In this document: positions 7,661 through 16,142 of the stretch, piece after piece
How positions within the stretch are numbered: the first letter of the stretch is position 1
Layout: each line of letters begins with the position of its first letter
Origin: JAIBCL01 sp031411695
GTDB lineage: Bacteria > Verrucomicrobiota > Verrucomicrobiia > Verrucomicrobiales > Verrucomicrobiaceae
Assembly (NCBI GenBank): GCA_031411695.1
Contig: JANOBO010000182.1
Coordinates: 1 to 18,361, forward strand
Reading direction: 5' to 3'
Length of the DNA stretch: 18,361 nt
Translations under genes and position numbers: made by a program
Notes under the pieces: model-generated
What the model was told of the DNA's origin: nothing
Database searches by the model: none
What the model saw: the letters and a program-made list of their open reading frames with translations, nothing else

Positions 7661-8551
7661 TCAGTCTGCGCCGAGCCGCTCGATCACGGCCACGATCGCC
7701 TTCTGGCGGTTGTCCACGCTGAGCTTCTTGAAGATGTGCTCCATGTGACGGTTCACGGTGTGGATGGTGACGTCGAGCCGCGTGGCGATGTCGGAATTCT
7801 TCTTCCCCTCGCAGACCCAGCGCATGACTTCAGCCTCGCGCTGGCTCAGGCCCAGCGCCTGCAGACGCTCTGCCGCCGCCTCGGGAGAATCCTCCCGCAC
7901 GAGAAGGTGATGAAGGCCCGCCTCGGACCGGCATAGCGTGACCACCACGCGGCGGTCTGCTTTTTGCAACTCCAACGGCGTGCCTTGTGCGGCGTCGAGG
8001 GCAATCTGTTTGTCGAGCCAAGCACGGACCGCGACGGGGAGAAAGGAGTGCTTTGACGCGAATGGCCGCACGAGATCCGATTCGAAGGCCCAGCGTGCCG
8101 CTTTTTCGCCTTCGACGATTTCACCAGTCGGACCGACGGTGATCATCTCGCATGAGATCGAACCGGGGAAGACACTCCCGTTGGCTTCGACGGCAAGTTT
8201 TGTCATCGGACCGCGCACACCGGATACGGGGCGGGAAACCGTCGGCGCGGCGCGGAACTCGAGATGCTGACCTCCGATTTGGATCCTGTCACCGTCTTGA
8301 AGTGGGCGTGCGTGGGTAAGGCGCTTTCCATTGATGCGCACGCCATTGCGGCTCCCCATGTCGTTGATCCAACATTGATCACCCTGCTGCACGATCATCG
8401 CGTGGCGGCGGGACACCTCGGGGTCATTGAGTGCCACGTCACTGTCCACTCCTCGTCCGATGACGCAGGTCTGTTGGATCAGCACGCTTCGTCCTTTGAC
8501 GATCACCGCATCCCTACCCGATCCATTGTGACTCTCTGCCATTCGGGCCAT
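7661..8551 (-). CDS. FHA-LuxR fusion transcriptional regulator
   Basis: A 296-residue regulator combining a phosphothreonine-recognising FHA domain with a LuxR/GerE DNA-binding domain. The FHA domain (about 18-100) has the core residues IGRG (31-34), VSRRH (46-50) and GSRNGVRING (66-75). A middle region (about 130-215, with MITVGPTGEIVEGEKAARWA) resembles a degenerate PAS-type segment, which is an inference. The HTH (about 233-294) reads LGLSQREAEVMRWVCEGKKN and contains VTIHTVNRHMEHIF. The start is the ATG at 8551, supported by GGAGG 5 nt upstream; an upstream in-frame TTG at 8590 falls inside the predicted -10 box and is rejected. Its activity is presumably controlled by Ser/Thr kinase signalling. 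It converges with ApbE, 6 bp apart. Confidence 0.92.
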   Translation of the reverse strand: MARMAESHNGSGRDAVIVKGRSVLIQQTCVIGRGVDSDVALNDPEVSRRHAMIVQQGDQCWINDMGSRNGVRINGKRLTHARPLQDGDRIQIGGQHLEFRAAPTVSRPVSGVRGPMTKLAVEANGSVFPGSISCEMITVGPTGEIVEGEKAARWAFESDLVRPFASKHSFLPVAVRAWLDKQIALDAAQGTPLELQKADRRVVVTLCRSEAGLHHLLVREDSPEAAAERLQALGLSQREAEVMRWVCEGKKNSDIATRLDVTIHTVNRHMEHIFKKLSVDNRQKAIVAVIERLGAD

Positions 8552-8556
8552 GATGG

Positions 8557-8561
8557 CCTCC
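8557..8561 (-). promoter_or_regulatory. ribosome binding site GGAGG of the FHA-LuxR gene
   Basis: GGAGG on the minus strand, 5 nt before the ATG at 8551. It selects this ATG over the upstream TTG (8590) and the downstream ATG (8542). Confidence 0.65.
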
Positions 8562-8589
8562 GCTCGCCCACGTGCAACCACCGCAAACA

Positions 8590-8618
8590 ATTTTCCACTT
8601 TACTGGCAGTTCTGCCAA
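8590..8618 (-). promoter_or_regulatory. candidate sigma70 promoter of the FHA-LuxR gene
   Basis: On the minus strand, TTGGCA (8618-8613, 5/6 match) and GAAAAT (8595-8590, 4/6 match) are separated by exactly 17 bp. The predicted transcript starts near 8583, about 30 nt upstream of the ATG at 8551. The -35 box lies within a perfect inverted repeat. Confidence 0.5.
8604..8617. promoter_or_regulatory. palindromic operator candidate TGGCAGttCTGCCA
   Basis: A perfect 6-bp inverted repeat with a 2-bp spacer, overlapping the -35 box and adjacent spacer of the FHA-LuxR promoter. Its position suits repression or autoregulation, and it could also act on rightward transcription towards the ORF at 8654. 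Confidence 0.45.
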
Positions 8619-8653
8619 TAGACGAAAACTGAGATCGCCGCTAATTCAGGCAC

Positions 8654-9043
8654 ATGCGCGCGACAAACACGAATGGCAGTAGAGTTCCTGCGGGAGTTTT
8701 CGCATCCCTGCCGGGTTTCGCTAAAGAGAACATTGCACGCATACCGAGCGCGGCGCGCCCAGTGCCTCAGGGGCCAAGGCTCTCGTGCAATCGCACAGGC
8801 GGGCTGGTGCATTGCTCGAACTCTCCTGCATTTGGCGAGGAGCCTGGCAACGCGATGGTGCCGGAGATTGTCTTTGCCGAAGGGTTAATCGCCGCCGATG
8901 CGAATCGCGGGAGAACTTGGGCGCTCGGGCATCGTCCGTCGTGCGCGCTTTGCTTGAAGTGCGAGAAGTGCTCCAGCGACCCGACAGCTCGTTGCGAATT
9001 ATGCGACGCTTGTAATCGCTGCGGGGGATCGATATCGCGCTGA
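8654..9043 (+). CDS. uncertain 129-residue ORF with an eight-cysteine C-terminus
   Basis: ATG at 8654, stop TGA at 9041-9043. I recognise no family for the first 95 residues. The C-terminal part contains CxxCxxCxxC, seven residues, then CxxCxxCxxC, with Cys codons starting at 8942, 8951, 8960, 8969, 8993, 9002, 9011 and 9020. Two clusters of four cysteines would suit metal or iron-sulfur binding, although the spacing differs from 2[4Fe-4S] ferredoxins (CxxCxxCxxxCP). No Shine-Dalgarno is seen, codon use is mixed (AGA, ATA and TTA occur), and both other plus-strand frames are also open for 70 or more codons here. The regularity could be a shadow of a 9-nt periodicity in a leucine/valine-rich frame. 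Treat it as a candidate only. It is divergent from the FHA-LuxR gene. Confidence 0.3.
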   Translation: MRATNTNGSRVPAGVFASLPGFAKENIARIPSAARPVPQGPRLSCNRTGGLVHCSNSPAFGEEPGNAMVPEIVFAEGLIAADANRGRTWALGHRPSCALCLKCEKCSSDPTARCELCDACNRCGGSISR

Positions 9044-9273
9044 CGCGACGGATTTAGGCGCGAGGGTCATTCCTCCCCCCACAGGGTTTCGCAGAGGGCC
9101 GTCGATTCAGCTGAACCGGCGCATCTCAGCCCGCAGCCGTGCCCATTTAAGGTATCCGCCGTGGATCTGGCGCAGGCTTGGATGAACGGCAAAACCTAGG
9201 CACAGGCTATTTCTTTATTGCATCAACCCGAATATTAAAGCATAATTGCCATAAATTCTGTAATTTCTCTCTT
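9044..9273 (+). other. intergenic region with AT-rich promoter zone
   Basis: Up to about 9200 I see nothing recognisable. From about 9205 to 9290 the base composition switches from GC-rich to clearly AT-rich, as expected of a promoter and leader, and the promoter candidate described separately lies in it. Confidence 0.5.
9218..9246 (+). promoter_or_regulatory. candidate promoter of the giant repeat protein
   Basis: TTGCAT (9218-9223) and CATAAT (9241-9246, 5/6 match) are separated by 17 bp in an AT-rich island, predicting transcription from near 9253. This makes the TTG at 9178, the most upstream in-frame start, unlikely, because it lies before the transcription start. Confidence 0.5.
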
Positions 9274-12200
9274 GTGTTCATTTTCCCATTCAGCAGTTAC
9301 CGCCCCGCAGTCGCCCTTTCTGGGCTGATGGCCTGGGTTGTGTTTGCGGTCGGCCCCATTGCAGAGGCCGGCCAGGTTTCCGTGGGAAACGTGGTTTACC
9401 GGGATGCGAATGGGAACGGGAGATTCGATCCTGGCGAGGGGGTGCCCAACGTTGAGGTGGAAATTTTTTCCGCTGGCACCGATCCGGCGACTGGCTCTCC
9501 CGTGCAGTCGGCCTTCACGGGAGGGGGAGGAAAGTATGTTTTCTTTTTCCTCAACGACGGAAACTATTTCGTGCATGTGCCGGCGGAGGAGTTTCAACTG
9601 GGCGGTGATCTGGAGGGCTTGCTAAGCATCGCTGGAGCGCTTGGAGCCGGTGCGGATGACGATGTGGGAGAAGATGGTGTCGATGACGCGACTCCCGCAC
9701 TGAATGGCATCAGCACCGCTGACTTCGTGGTGGCCACAGGCGAATCCCCGATCTTCGCGACGGGTGAATCTGGCTTCGATGCGGAATGGGATGATTTCGA
9801 TGACGCGAACACAGATCTCACGATCGACTTCGGCTTCTTCAAGCCGGTGGGGGTGGGAAATCTGATCTTTGTCGATTCAAATGGCAACGGCCACGCCGAT
9901 TCCGGGGAAGGGGTGCCGGGAGTGATCGTGCGTCTTTACACGGAGGGGGCCGATCCGATTGTTGCAAATCCCATTTCGGAAGTGACGACCGACACGGAGG
10001 GACACTACTTGTTTTCTGACGTGGGCGAGGGCGCGTACTTCGTCCATGTGCCGGCGAGTGAGTTTTCAGTGGGCAAGCCGTTGAGCGGTGCGACCACGCT
10101 GCCGGGCCTCTCGAATGATGCGGACGATGACGTGGGCGATGACACGAGCGACGGTGGGTTTCCGCTGGAGAGCGGTGTCTCGACATCCACCATCGTGCTC
10201 ACGGGCGGCACCGAACCCATAGACGGGCAGACTGAAACCGGCATCTCTGCATCCGCCGACAACTTTGCGGACGCGGACATCGACATGACGGTGGACCTGG
10301 GCTTCACGCTTCCTGCAGATTCCGTCGGCGTCGGCAATTATGTTTTCATCGATGCGGATGGAAACGGCCACGGCGATCCGAACGAGGGAGTGGATGAAGT
10401 GACCGTGCAACTTTTCGTGAATGGTGAAGATCCGCTCACAGCGGTGCCGCTGGCGGAGCAACTCACGGCAAACGGAGGCCTCTACTTCTTCTCAAACCTG
10501 GCGCCCGGGAGTTATTTCGTTCACATCCCTGGCTCCGAGTTCCAGGTGAACCGTCCCCTGCAGGGCATGGTCTCGCTGCCTGGAGCGGATGGCGGCTTCT
10601 ATGATGATGACGCCGGCGAGGACGGTGTCGATCCGGCGACGCCAATCGAGGCGGCTGGCATCAGCAGTGCCGTGTTTGCCCTCACTTCCGGCACGGAGCC
10701 GACGGGCGGCAGCACGGAGACAGGTGTCGGCGGGTACGCAGATGACTATGCGGACAATGCCAACGATCTGACCGTGGACTTCGGGTTCCGCGAGAATGTC
10801 TCGACGACCATGGGCGTGGGGAATCTGGTGTTCGTGGATGCGGACGGAAACGGTCATCATGACAACGGGGAGGGCGTGGGCGGCGTGACGGTGCGCCTTT
10901 TCCGCGGTGGTGACCTTCCACTGACGACCGAACCGATCGCAGAGGTCGTGACCTCATCGACGGGCAGCTACGCTTTCTATAATCTCGCGGCCGGATCCTA
11001 TTTCGTGCATGTGCCGAAGACGCAGTTCATGATCGGCGGGCCGCTCCACGGTAAGGATTCCGTTCCCGGTTCCGGCGGGGACGATGGCATGGACGACGGA
11101 GCGGATGAAAACGGTGGCGATGACATCGACCTGGATCTGCGTGGATTGTCCTCCGTCGTGTTCACGTTGGGAAACAACCAAGAGCCCGTCGATGGAGGGA
11201 CGGAAACCGGATTCGGCGCTGCTTCTGACAATACGGACGACAACAATGTGGACCTCACCATTGACCTCGGCTTCCGCGCCGCCGTGGCGCCGCAGATGAA
11301 AGTGGGAAACTTGGTTTACTTTGACGCGGACAACAATGGCAAGGCGGACTTGGGTGAAGGCGTGGATGGCGTCGCCGTGTGGTTGTTTTACAACGGAGAC
11401 AATCCTCAGGTGGACGAGCCTCTCGCCACGACAGTCACGGCTAACGGCGGACAATATCTCTTCAGCGGTCTGCTCGAGGGAGCGTACATCGCCTACATCC
11501 CCAGCACCCAGTTCGAGGAAGGTGCGCCGCTGCACGGTAAGCTGAGCATGAACGGCGTGGGCTCCGATGTCGGCTTTGACGATCAGATGGACGAAGACGG
11601 CATCGACAATCTCATGCCGGATCAGTTCGGAATTCGCAGCCACTCAATCACCCTTCAGGCAAATCTGGAGCCGGTGAATTCCGGCAACGAGAAAGGCCTC
11701 TTCGCCACGCTCGATGACGCGGACGACAACAACGGCGACATGACGATCGACTTTGGCTTCGTGCTCAATTGCCCCGCCATGACGATTTCGCCGTCCGTGC
11801 TGGCCGATGGGGTCAGCGGCGGCGCATACAGTCTCCCGTTTGCCGTCAACGGTGGTCAGGCACCGCATGTGTGGAGTAAGACGGGCTCTCTTCCGCCGGG
11901 CCTGTCACTGTCCGCGTCCGGCAGCCTGACCGGCACGCCGACGAGCGCGGGCACATGGAGCTTTGGCGTCCGCGTGATCGATGCCGTGGGCTGCAGTGTG
12001 CTGAGGAATTATTCGCTCGAGATCGCACAATCCATGCAGGTGGGAAATCTCGTCTTTGTGGATTCAAACTGGAACGGCTTGTTCGATTCAGGCGAAGGTC
12101 TCGCGGGCGTCGCGGTCCAGTTGTTTCTTGAAGGCGACACGCCCGGAAGCAGCCCTGTGGTGCGCTCGACCACGACGACTGGCGGCGGCTCTTACAACAT

Positions 12201-13917
12201 CGCCGGTCTCGCGCCGGGCAGTTATTTCCTCCATGTGCCAGCGGTCGCGTTCCAACCAGGAGGACTGCTCAGCGGGAAGGTGTCCATGCCCGGATTCTCC
12301 ACCGACACGGATGATGACTACGGTGAGGACGGGCAGGATGCGGCAAATCCCGCAATCACTGGAGTCAGCACCGCGCCGTTTCAGCTCGCCAGCAACGGCG
12401 CGCCCACGGATGGAACTTTCGAATCCGGCCAGCAGGCCGCGAGTGACAATGCCGACGATGCAAACGGCGACCTCACGCAAGACTTTGGGTTTCGGAGCCC
12501 CGGCAAGCCCTCCTCGTTTGCGGAGTGGCAGTCGCAGCACGCGCTTGGCGGCAGCAATGGAGCGACGGACAATCCTGATGGCGATGCCACCGCCAATTTG
12601 CTGGAGTATGCCACTTGCTTGCCGCCGGACTCCGGCCTCAATGGCGCGTCCGCATTCCGCATCACGCACGACGCGGCCTTGTTCCGCTTCAATGCATCGT
12701 TCTCGCGTCGCCTCAGTGGTTTGCAGGATCTGATCTTCACGCTTGAAGGCAGCACGGACCCGACCTTTGCGGCCGCGTCCTGGCAGCCGCTTTCGATTGT
12801 GCCGCAGATCGTCAACAACGCCGACGGCTCTGAAAAGGTGACGTATGGCGACATCGCCTCCGATCCGGTGTTCCTTGGCGCCGCGTCAGGATTTGTCAGG
12901 CTCAGTGTCCAGCTCGACGCCAATCACGATCAGGTTCCCGAGGCGACAGCGCTTTCCGCGACGTGGGCGTGGGCCGGCATTCCATTCCAGGTGCAGCCCC
13001 AAACGTTAAGCCTGCCAGTGCTGAACACCGATGTGTTCACCGGAATCGTGACCACTGTCACAGGCAACACGCTCGACGTGAGCGGCTCGGTCGGAACCGA
13101 AGACCTAGCGGGCGCGCTGCAACCGGGCTTCGAGTACTATGTGGAAGTCACCGACGGAGTGAATGAAGGCCATCGTTTCGAAGTGACCGAACTCTCGTGC
13201 ACGGCGGGCACCATTGCTCTAGATGCCGCCCACGCGCGCAGCACGTTGAGCAGCGTGCCAGCCTCGCTGACCGGAGCGCCCGTGGTGCTGAGGAAACACT
13301 GGCGTGCCAAGGACGCGCTGCCCGTGGGCGGATTTCGCGCCACGAACAATCCCACCACAGCGGACCGCCTGCTCTTCTACGATCTGAACACCGCAGCATT
13401 CAAGACGCTCTGGCTCTTCCTGAACGGCGGCAGTCCGAAGTGGGTGTTGCAGGGGGATTCGAACCTCGCGGACGCCGGCGGCCGGGTCATCAATGCGACC
13501 GAAGGTTTGTTTGTTCATCCACGCGCTACGGTGACATCCCTCGCGGTCTATGGCGTCGCGCGTCAGAATGACAGTGTGTGTCCTCTCCTCACAGGCAGCA
13601 ATTTCGTCGGGAGCTTCGGGGGCGGAACTCAAAGCACCGCGGACAGGCTCATGACTGTGGCCGGCGGTTTCGTGGGATCGAATTCACAGACCAATGCAGA
13701 CCGTCTGCGCATCTGGAAAGGGGACACATCCTCGACCCAAAGCTACGCGGGCTATTACCTGCTGAAGACGGCATCGCTCGAGCGGTGGGTGGCGGAGGGC
13801 GACGCCCAACTCAATGACCAAAGCGGGGCGCAGATCTTCAGCCCCTATCGCGCTTCCTTTATCCAGTGCAAAACAGCCCGGCCCTTGTGGAAGCTCCCAT
13901 CCTCTGTCGCTCCTTAA
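9274..13917 (+). CDS. giant secreted SdrD-B-like repeat protein with putative Ig-like (He_PIG) domain
   Basis: A surface or matrix protein of about 1547 residues. A signal sequence ends at GPIAEA before GQVSVGN. Six acidic repeats of about 155-162 residues follow, starting at 9382, 9853, 10330, 10816, 11302 and 12040. Each opens with VGN(L/V)VFVDADGNGHxDxGEGV, a Ca2+-loop-like SdrD B-type fold, then YFVHVP, a DDD(V/A)GEDG stretch, and ends near DLTIDFGF. Between repeats 5 and 6 (about 11770-12030) sits a He_PIG-type Ig domain (GGQAPHVWSKTGSLPPGLSL). After 12508 comes a DGDATANLLEYA motif. The last 300 residues, with FTGIVTTVTGNTLDVSGS and YYVEVTDGVNEGHRFEVT, resemble the TIGR02597 domain of Verrucomicrobia. 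There is no PEP-CTERM or LPXTG end. The start is uncertain: GTG 9274 gives a basic n-region, ATG 9328 a shorter one. It lies 41 bp before a PEP-CTERM gene. Confidence 0.88.
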   Translation: MFIFPFSSYRPAVALSGLMAWVVFAVGPIAEAGQVSVGNVVYRDANGNGRFDPGEGVPNVEVEIFSAGTDPATGSPVQSAFTGGGGKYVFFFLNDGNYFVHVPAEEFQLGGDLEGLLSIAGALGAGADDDVGEDGVDDATPALNGISTADFVVATGESPIFATGESGFDAEWDDFDDANTDLTIDFGFFKPVGVGNLIFVDSNGNGHADSGEGVPGVIVRLYTEGADPIVANPISEVTTDTEGHYLFSDVGEGAYFVHVPASEFSVGKPLSGATTLPGLSNDADDDVGDDTSDGGFPLESGVSTSTIVLTGGTEPIDGQTETGISASADNFADADIDMTVDLGFTLPADSVGVGNYVFIDADGNGHGDPNEGVDEVTVQLFVNGEDPLTAVPLAEQLTANGGLYFFSNLAPGSYFVHIPGSEFQVNRPLQGMVSLPGADGGFYDDDAGEDGVDPATPIEAAGISSAVFALTSGTEPTGGSTETGVGGYADDYADNANDLTVDFGFRENVSTTMGVGNLVFVDADGNGHHDNGEGVGGVTVRLFRGGDLPLTTEPIAEVVTSSTGSYAFYNLAAGSYFVHVPKTQFMIGGPLHGKDSVPGSGGDDGMDDGADENGGDDIDLDLRGLSSVVFTLGNNQEPVDGGTETGFGAASDNTDDNNVDLTIDLGFRAAVAPQMKVGNLVYFDADNNGKADLGEGVDGVAVWLFYNGDNPQVDEPLATTVTANGGQYLFSGLLEGAYIAYIPSTQFEEGAPLHGKLSMNGVGSDVGFDDQMDEDGIDNLMPDQFGIRSHSITLQANLEPVNSGNEKGLFATLDDADDNNGDMTIDFGFVLNCPAMTISPSVLADGVSGGAYSLPFAVNGGQAPHVWSKTGSLPPGLSLSASGSLTGTPTSAGTWSFGVRVIDAVGCSVLRNYSLEIAQSMQVGNLVFVDSNWNGLFDSGEGLAGVAVQLFLEGDTPGSSPVVRSTTTTGGGSYNIAGLAPGSYFLHVPAVAFQPGGLLSGKVSMPGFSTDTDDDYGEDGQDAANPAITGVSTAPFQLASNGAPTDGTFESGQQAASDNADDANGDLTQDFGFRSPGKPSSFAEWQSQHALGGSNGATDNPDGDATANLLEYATCLPPDSGLNGASAFRITHDAALFRFNASFSRRLSGLQDLIFTLEGSTDPTFAAASWQPLSIVPQIVNNADGSEKVTYGDIASDPVFLGAASGFVRLSVQLDANHDQVPEATALSATWAWAGIPFQVQPQTLSLPVLNTDVFTGIVTTVTGNTLDVSGSVGTEDLAGALQPGFEYYVEVTDGVNEGHRFEVTELSCTAGTIALDAAHARSTLSSVPASLTGAPVVLRKHWRAKDALPVGGFRATNNPTTADRLLFYDLNTAAFKTLWLFLNGGSPKWVLQGDSNLADAGGRVINATEGLFVHPRATVTSLAVYGVARQNDSVCPLLTGSNFVGSFGGGTQSTADRLMTVAGGFVGSNSQTNADRLRIWKGDTSSTQSYAGYYLLKTASLERWVAEGDAQLNDQSGAQIFSPYRASFIQCKTARPLWKLPSSVAP
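9382..12508 (+). repeat. six in-frame repeats encoding SdrD-B-like modules
   Basis: Modules start at 9382, 9853, 10330, 10816, 11302 and 12040. The first four spacings are 471, 477, 486 and 486 bp; the last is 738 bp because an Ig-like domain of about 270 bp is inserted before module six. They are similar in protein but diverged in DNA, so they are old duplications rather than a recombination-prone tandem array. Confidence 0.9.
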
Positions 13918-13958
13918 AGTCTCACCGTGCGATTCACTTCCACACTCAAAACTCGAAC

Positions 13959-14621
13959 ATGAAAGCAACGAACACAAATCTTAAGCTCGTCGCGCTGCTC
14001 CTCCTGAGCCTGACGCTGACGATCACATCCCATTCGCGCTCCATCAGTTGGAACAGTGGAGTGGGTGACAACTTCCTCACCGCTGACGGCATCACAGCGT
14101 TGGATGGATCGTTTTCGTTTGAACTTGGCGGCTTCACCAGCGGCTTTGACCCCACGGTGCAGCCTCTCAGCCTATGGCAAACCAATTGGGTGGTGTTCGA
14201 CACCGCTGTCGATGGCAGCGGATGGAACCCCACTCCGGGTATCAGTAACTATGCCGGTGCGGCCTTTGCTCAGGCTGCCGGGGGCTCCAACATCACCTCC
14301 AGTGACACAGGACTCGGCTTCACGGTCGGGCAGCAGGCCTATATCTGGACCTTCAATTCGAAGTCACTCACATCCGGCACCGAGTGGTCGCTCATCCGGA
14401 ATGCCGTGTGGACGTATCCGGCGGCTGATCCGATGAATCCGAACGCCGTCGAATGGAACCTCTCGGATCCGGGCACGACGGCGGTCGTCGGAGCCACCAG
14501 CACAGACGGAGGCACCTTCGTCTCCACGCTGCAAACCCAAGCCGTCCCTGAACCTGGCTCGGCGCTGTTGATTGCTGCGGCGGGGATCCTGTTCCGGCTG
14601 CGCCGTCGGTATTCGCGGTAA
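13959..14621 (+). CDS. PEP-CTERM sorting-domain protein
   Basis: A 220-residue exported protein handled by an exosortase (EpsH/XrtA type) encoded elsewhere. It has an N-terminal signal (MKATNTNLKLVALLLLSLTL), a beta-rich, Trp- and Ser/Thr-rich middle without cysteines, and a classical C-terminal sorting signal: VPEPG (196-200), a hydrophobic stretch (ALLIAAAGILF) and the basic end RLRRRYSR. The function of the middle region is not recognisable. An in-frame ATG at 13866 lies inside the preceding gene and would put 31 non-signal residues in front; the ATG at 13959 is chosen because it opens a proper signal peptide. It starts 41 bp after the giant repeat protein, so the two are probably co-transcribed and act in the same envelope or matrix layer. 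Confidence 0.9.
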   Translation: MKATNTNLKLVALLLLSLTLTITSHSRSISWNSGVGDNFLTADGITALDGSFSFELGGFTSGFDPTVQPLSLWQTNWVVFDTAVDGSGWNPTPGISNYAGAAFAQAAGGSNITSSDTGLGFTVGQQAYIWTFNSKSLTSGTEWSLIRNAVWTYPAADPMNPNAVEWNLSDPGTTAVVGATSTDGGTFVSTLQTQAVPEPGSALLIAAAGILFRLRRRYSR

Positions 14622-14669
14622 ACCAAAAAAATTTCCGGGAGCTGAGAGAGCAACCGGTGTGTGGTGAAT

Positions 14670-14699
14670 GCGGCCTCGGGGTGGGGACCCCGAGGCCGC
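14670..14699. terminator. strong hairpin terminator, probably serving both converging genes
   Basis: A perfect 12-bp stem (GCGGCCTCGGGG paired with CCCCGAGGCCGC) around the 6-nt loop TGGGGA. It is followed on the plus strand by TATTCTTAT, a modest T-rich tail. It lies 48 bp after the PEP-CTERM stop and 54 bp beyond the stop of the minus-strand beta-helix gene, so it can end both transcripts, more convincingly the plus one. Confidence 0.8.
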
Positions 14700-14753
14700 T
14701 ATTCTTATCGGGGATAGTGATGGAATTCCGCAATTTGGAACACCCGACCCTTT

Positions 14754-16142
14754 TTATTTAATCTTCCCATCAAGCATCTGCGGAGCGGCAAACCGAAAAT
14801 TAGTCGGGTTGCTTTGGAATGAAATGCCGCTCAGCTCTTGGAATTGGTCGCCTGGCAGGACTGTTTCCAACCCTGCGCTCCGCATGGCGTGCAACTGCAC
14901 GCGGCTCAGCTTGGTGCCCCCGTTTTCGGCGAAGATCTTCACTCCAATTTCAAAGTCTCGGATCGTCACATCCTCAAACAAGTTGCCGCTGGCGCTTTGG
15001 CTATAAATGCCAATTCGCCCCCCGCTCTCAATCTTCGTCCGCTTGACCACGATGCCCCGCGAGCGAGCGGTGCCGCCGGGACCGATGGCGATGCCGCTCT
15101 GTGAGGCAGCGCGTAACACGCAATCCTCAATCGTCACATCCTGACAGTTGAGGATGTGAATGAGGTTACCCGATGACGCCCGCCCCTCCGCCTGGCCAAT
15201 GCCCGGTCCTTCGATCTGATTGTTCCTTATGGTGATCTGGTGCGCGAAATCCTCCAGATGAATGCCCTGCCAGCGGCATTTCCAGATCCGGTTGTGTTCG
15301 ACGAGCACATGCCCGGCACCGGCAACCCCAACACCGAACCCTGCCGCCGTGATTACTGGGGAGTCGGCCGCTTGGATGCCGCGAGGGACTTCAATGTCAT
15401 TCCGCGCAATGACGAAATCCCGCACCAATCCCTTTGCTCCCGGGTGATTGATTTCAATGGCGTCACCGGCGATGTGGCGAAACTGGTTATCGACGATTTG
15501 CACATCGTGCTGAATCAACATTCCGTGTGCCGCAGCGTCGCGCTGGTCATCACTGTCGCTATTGGTCAGCACCCCAAATTTCAACCACTCGAAACTGCAA
15601 CCCGCAATTTTCACATGGTGGATGCCTTCATGCTCCAAGGCGATCCCTCGGAGCTGGTAATGCCCGGCTAGGCCGTTCTTGCCTTGGGGCGTGGAGCCGA
15701 AATAGCACCTCTCGATGTCGAGGCCGTGGGAGTGGCGCCCTAAGATCAAGATGCTCCCAGCCCCTGTATCCGGCGGCACATGGTCGTTGACGAAGCGCAG
15801 GTCTTTCACCCGCACATTCATGACTCCTTCCCCCACGATCATGTTTCCCAGGCGCGCGGCGCGCGGCCCGTGAAGCGTGGCGGAATTGTCCCTTGTGGAT
15901 ATCAACTCTATGCCGCTGCGGAGGTGGACGGTTTTCTGGATCGAGTAAGTTTTCCCGGCGGCAAAAACAACCGCTCCACCTTGGCGTGCGGCGGCATCAA
16001 TAGCCGCCTGCACGGCAGCGGAATCGTCTTGTGCGTCCCCGGCCTCCGCGCCGAATTTTTCCGGGCGAACGAAGGGGTCCTTGGCAGCAGCCGGTGCCGA
16101 GGCAAGTAAAAGGAAAATGAGAGCGACTATGGGCTTCAACAT
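14754..16142 (-). CDS. secreted parallel beta-helix protein (pectate-lyase superfamily fold)
   Basis: A 462-residue protein with a clear signal peptide (MLKPIVALIFLLLASAPAAA, cleaved before KDPF). Residues 26-75 match the opening of the Pectate_lyase_3 type (EKFGAEAGDAQDDSAAVQAA, then GGAVVFAAGKTYSI). The rest consists of repeated beta-helix coils of the PbH1 type, visible as recurring hydrophobic/Asn/Gly turns such as HVLVEHNRIWKC, HQITIRNNQIEG and QDVTIEDCVLRA. Such proteins bind or cleave polysaccharides, most often polyuronates or sulfated polymers. No catalytic set can be assigned with certainty, so the substrate is open. It converges with the PEP-CTERM gene across a shared hairpin. No neighbouring transporter or sugar-catabolism genes define a pathway. 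Confidence 0.9.
   Translation of the reverse strand: MLKPIVALIFLLLASAPAAAKDPFVRPEKFGAEAGDAQDDSAAVQAAIDAAARQGGAVVFAAGKTYSIQKTVHLRSGIELISTRDNSATLHGPRAARLGNMIVGEGVMNVRVKDLRFVNDHVPPDTGAGSILILGRHSHGLDIERCYFGSTPQGKNGLAGHYQLRGIALEHEGIHHVKIAGCSFEWLKFGVLTNSDSDDQRDAAAHGMLIQHDVQIVDNQFRHIAGDAIEINHPGAKGLVRDFVIARNDIEVPRGIQAADSPVITAAGFGVGVAGAGHVLVEHNRIWKCRWQGIHLEDFAHQITIRNNQIEGPGIGQAEGRASSGNLIHILNCQDVTIEDCVLRAASQSGIAIGPGGTARSRGIVVKRTKIESGGRIGIYSQSASGNLFEDVTIRDFEIGVKIFAENGGTKLSRVQLHAMRSAGLETVLPGDQFQELSGISFQSNPTNFRFAAPQMLDGKIK

Noticed and set aside
8673..9015. Two other plus-strand frames (8673-8888 and 8785-9015) as a frameshifted gene
   Set aside because: Neither frame shows a recognisable motif, and their Leu/Arg-rich composition is typical of shifted GC-rich frames. 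They are, however, the reason the eight-cysteine ORF stays uncertain.
9178..9273. TTG at 9178 as the start of the giant repeat protein
   Set aside because: It lies upstream of the predicted transcription start and adds 32 residues ahead of the signal peptide with codons read through the AT-rich promoter island.
13866..13958. Longer start for the PEP-CTERM protein
   Set aside because: It overlaps the end of the giant repeat gene and would put a non-signal segment ahead of a clear signal peptide.
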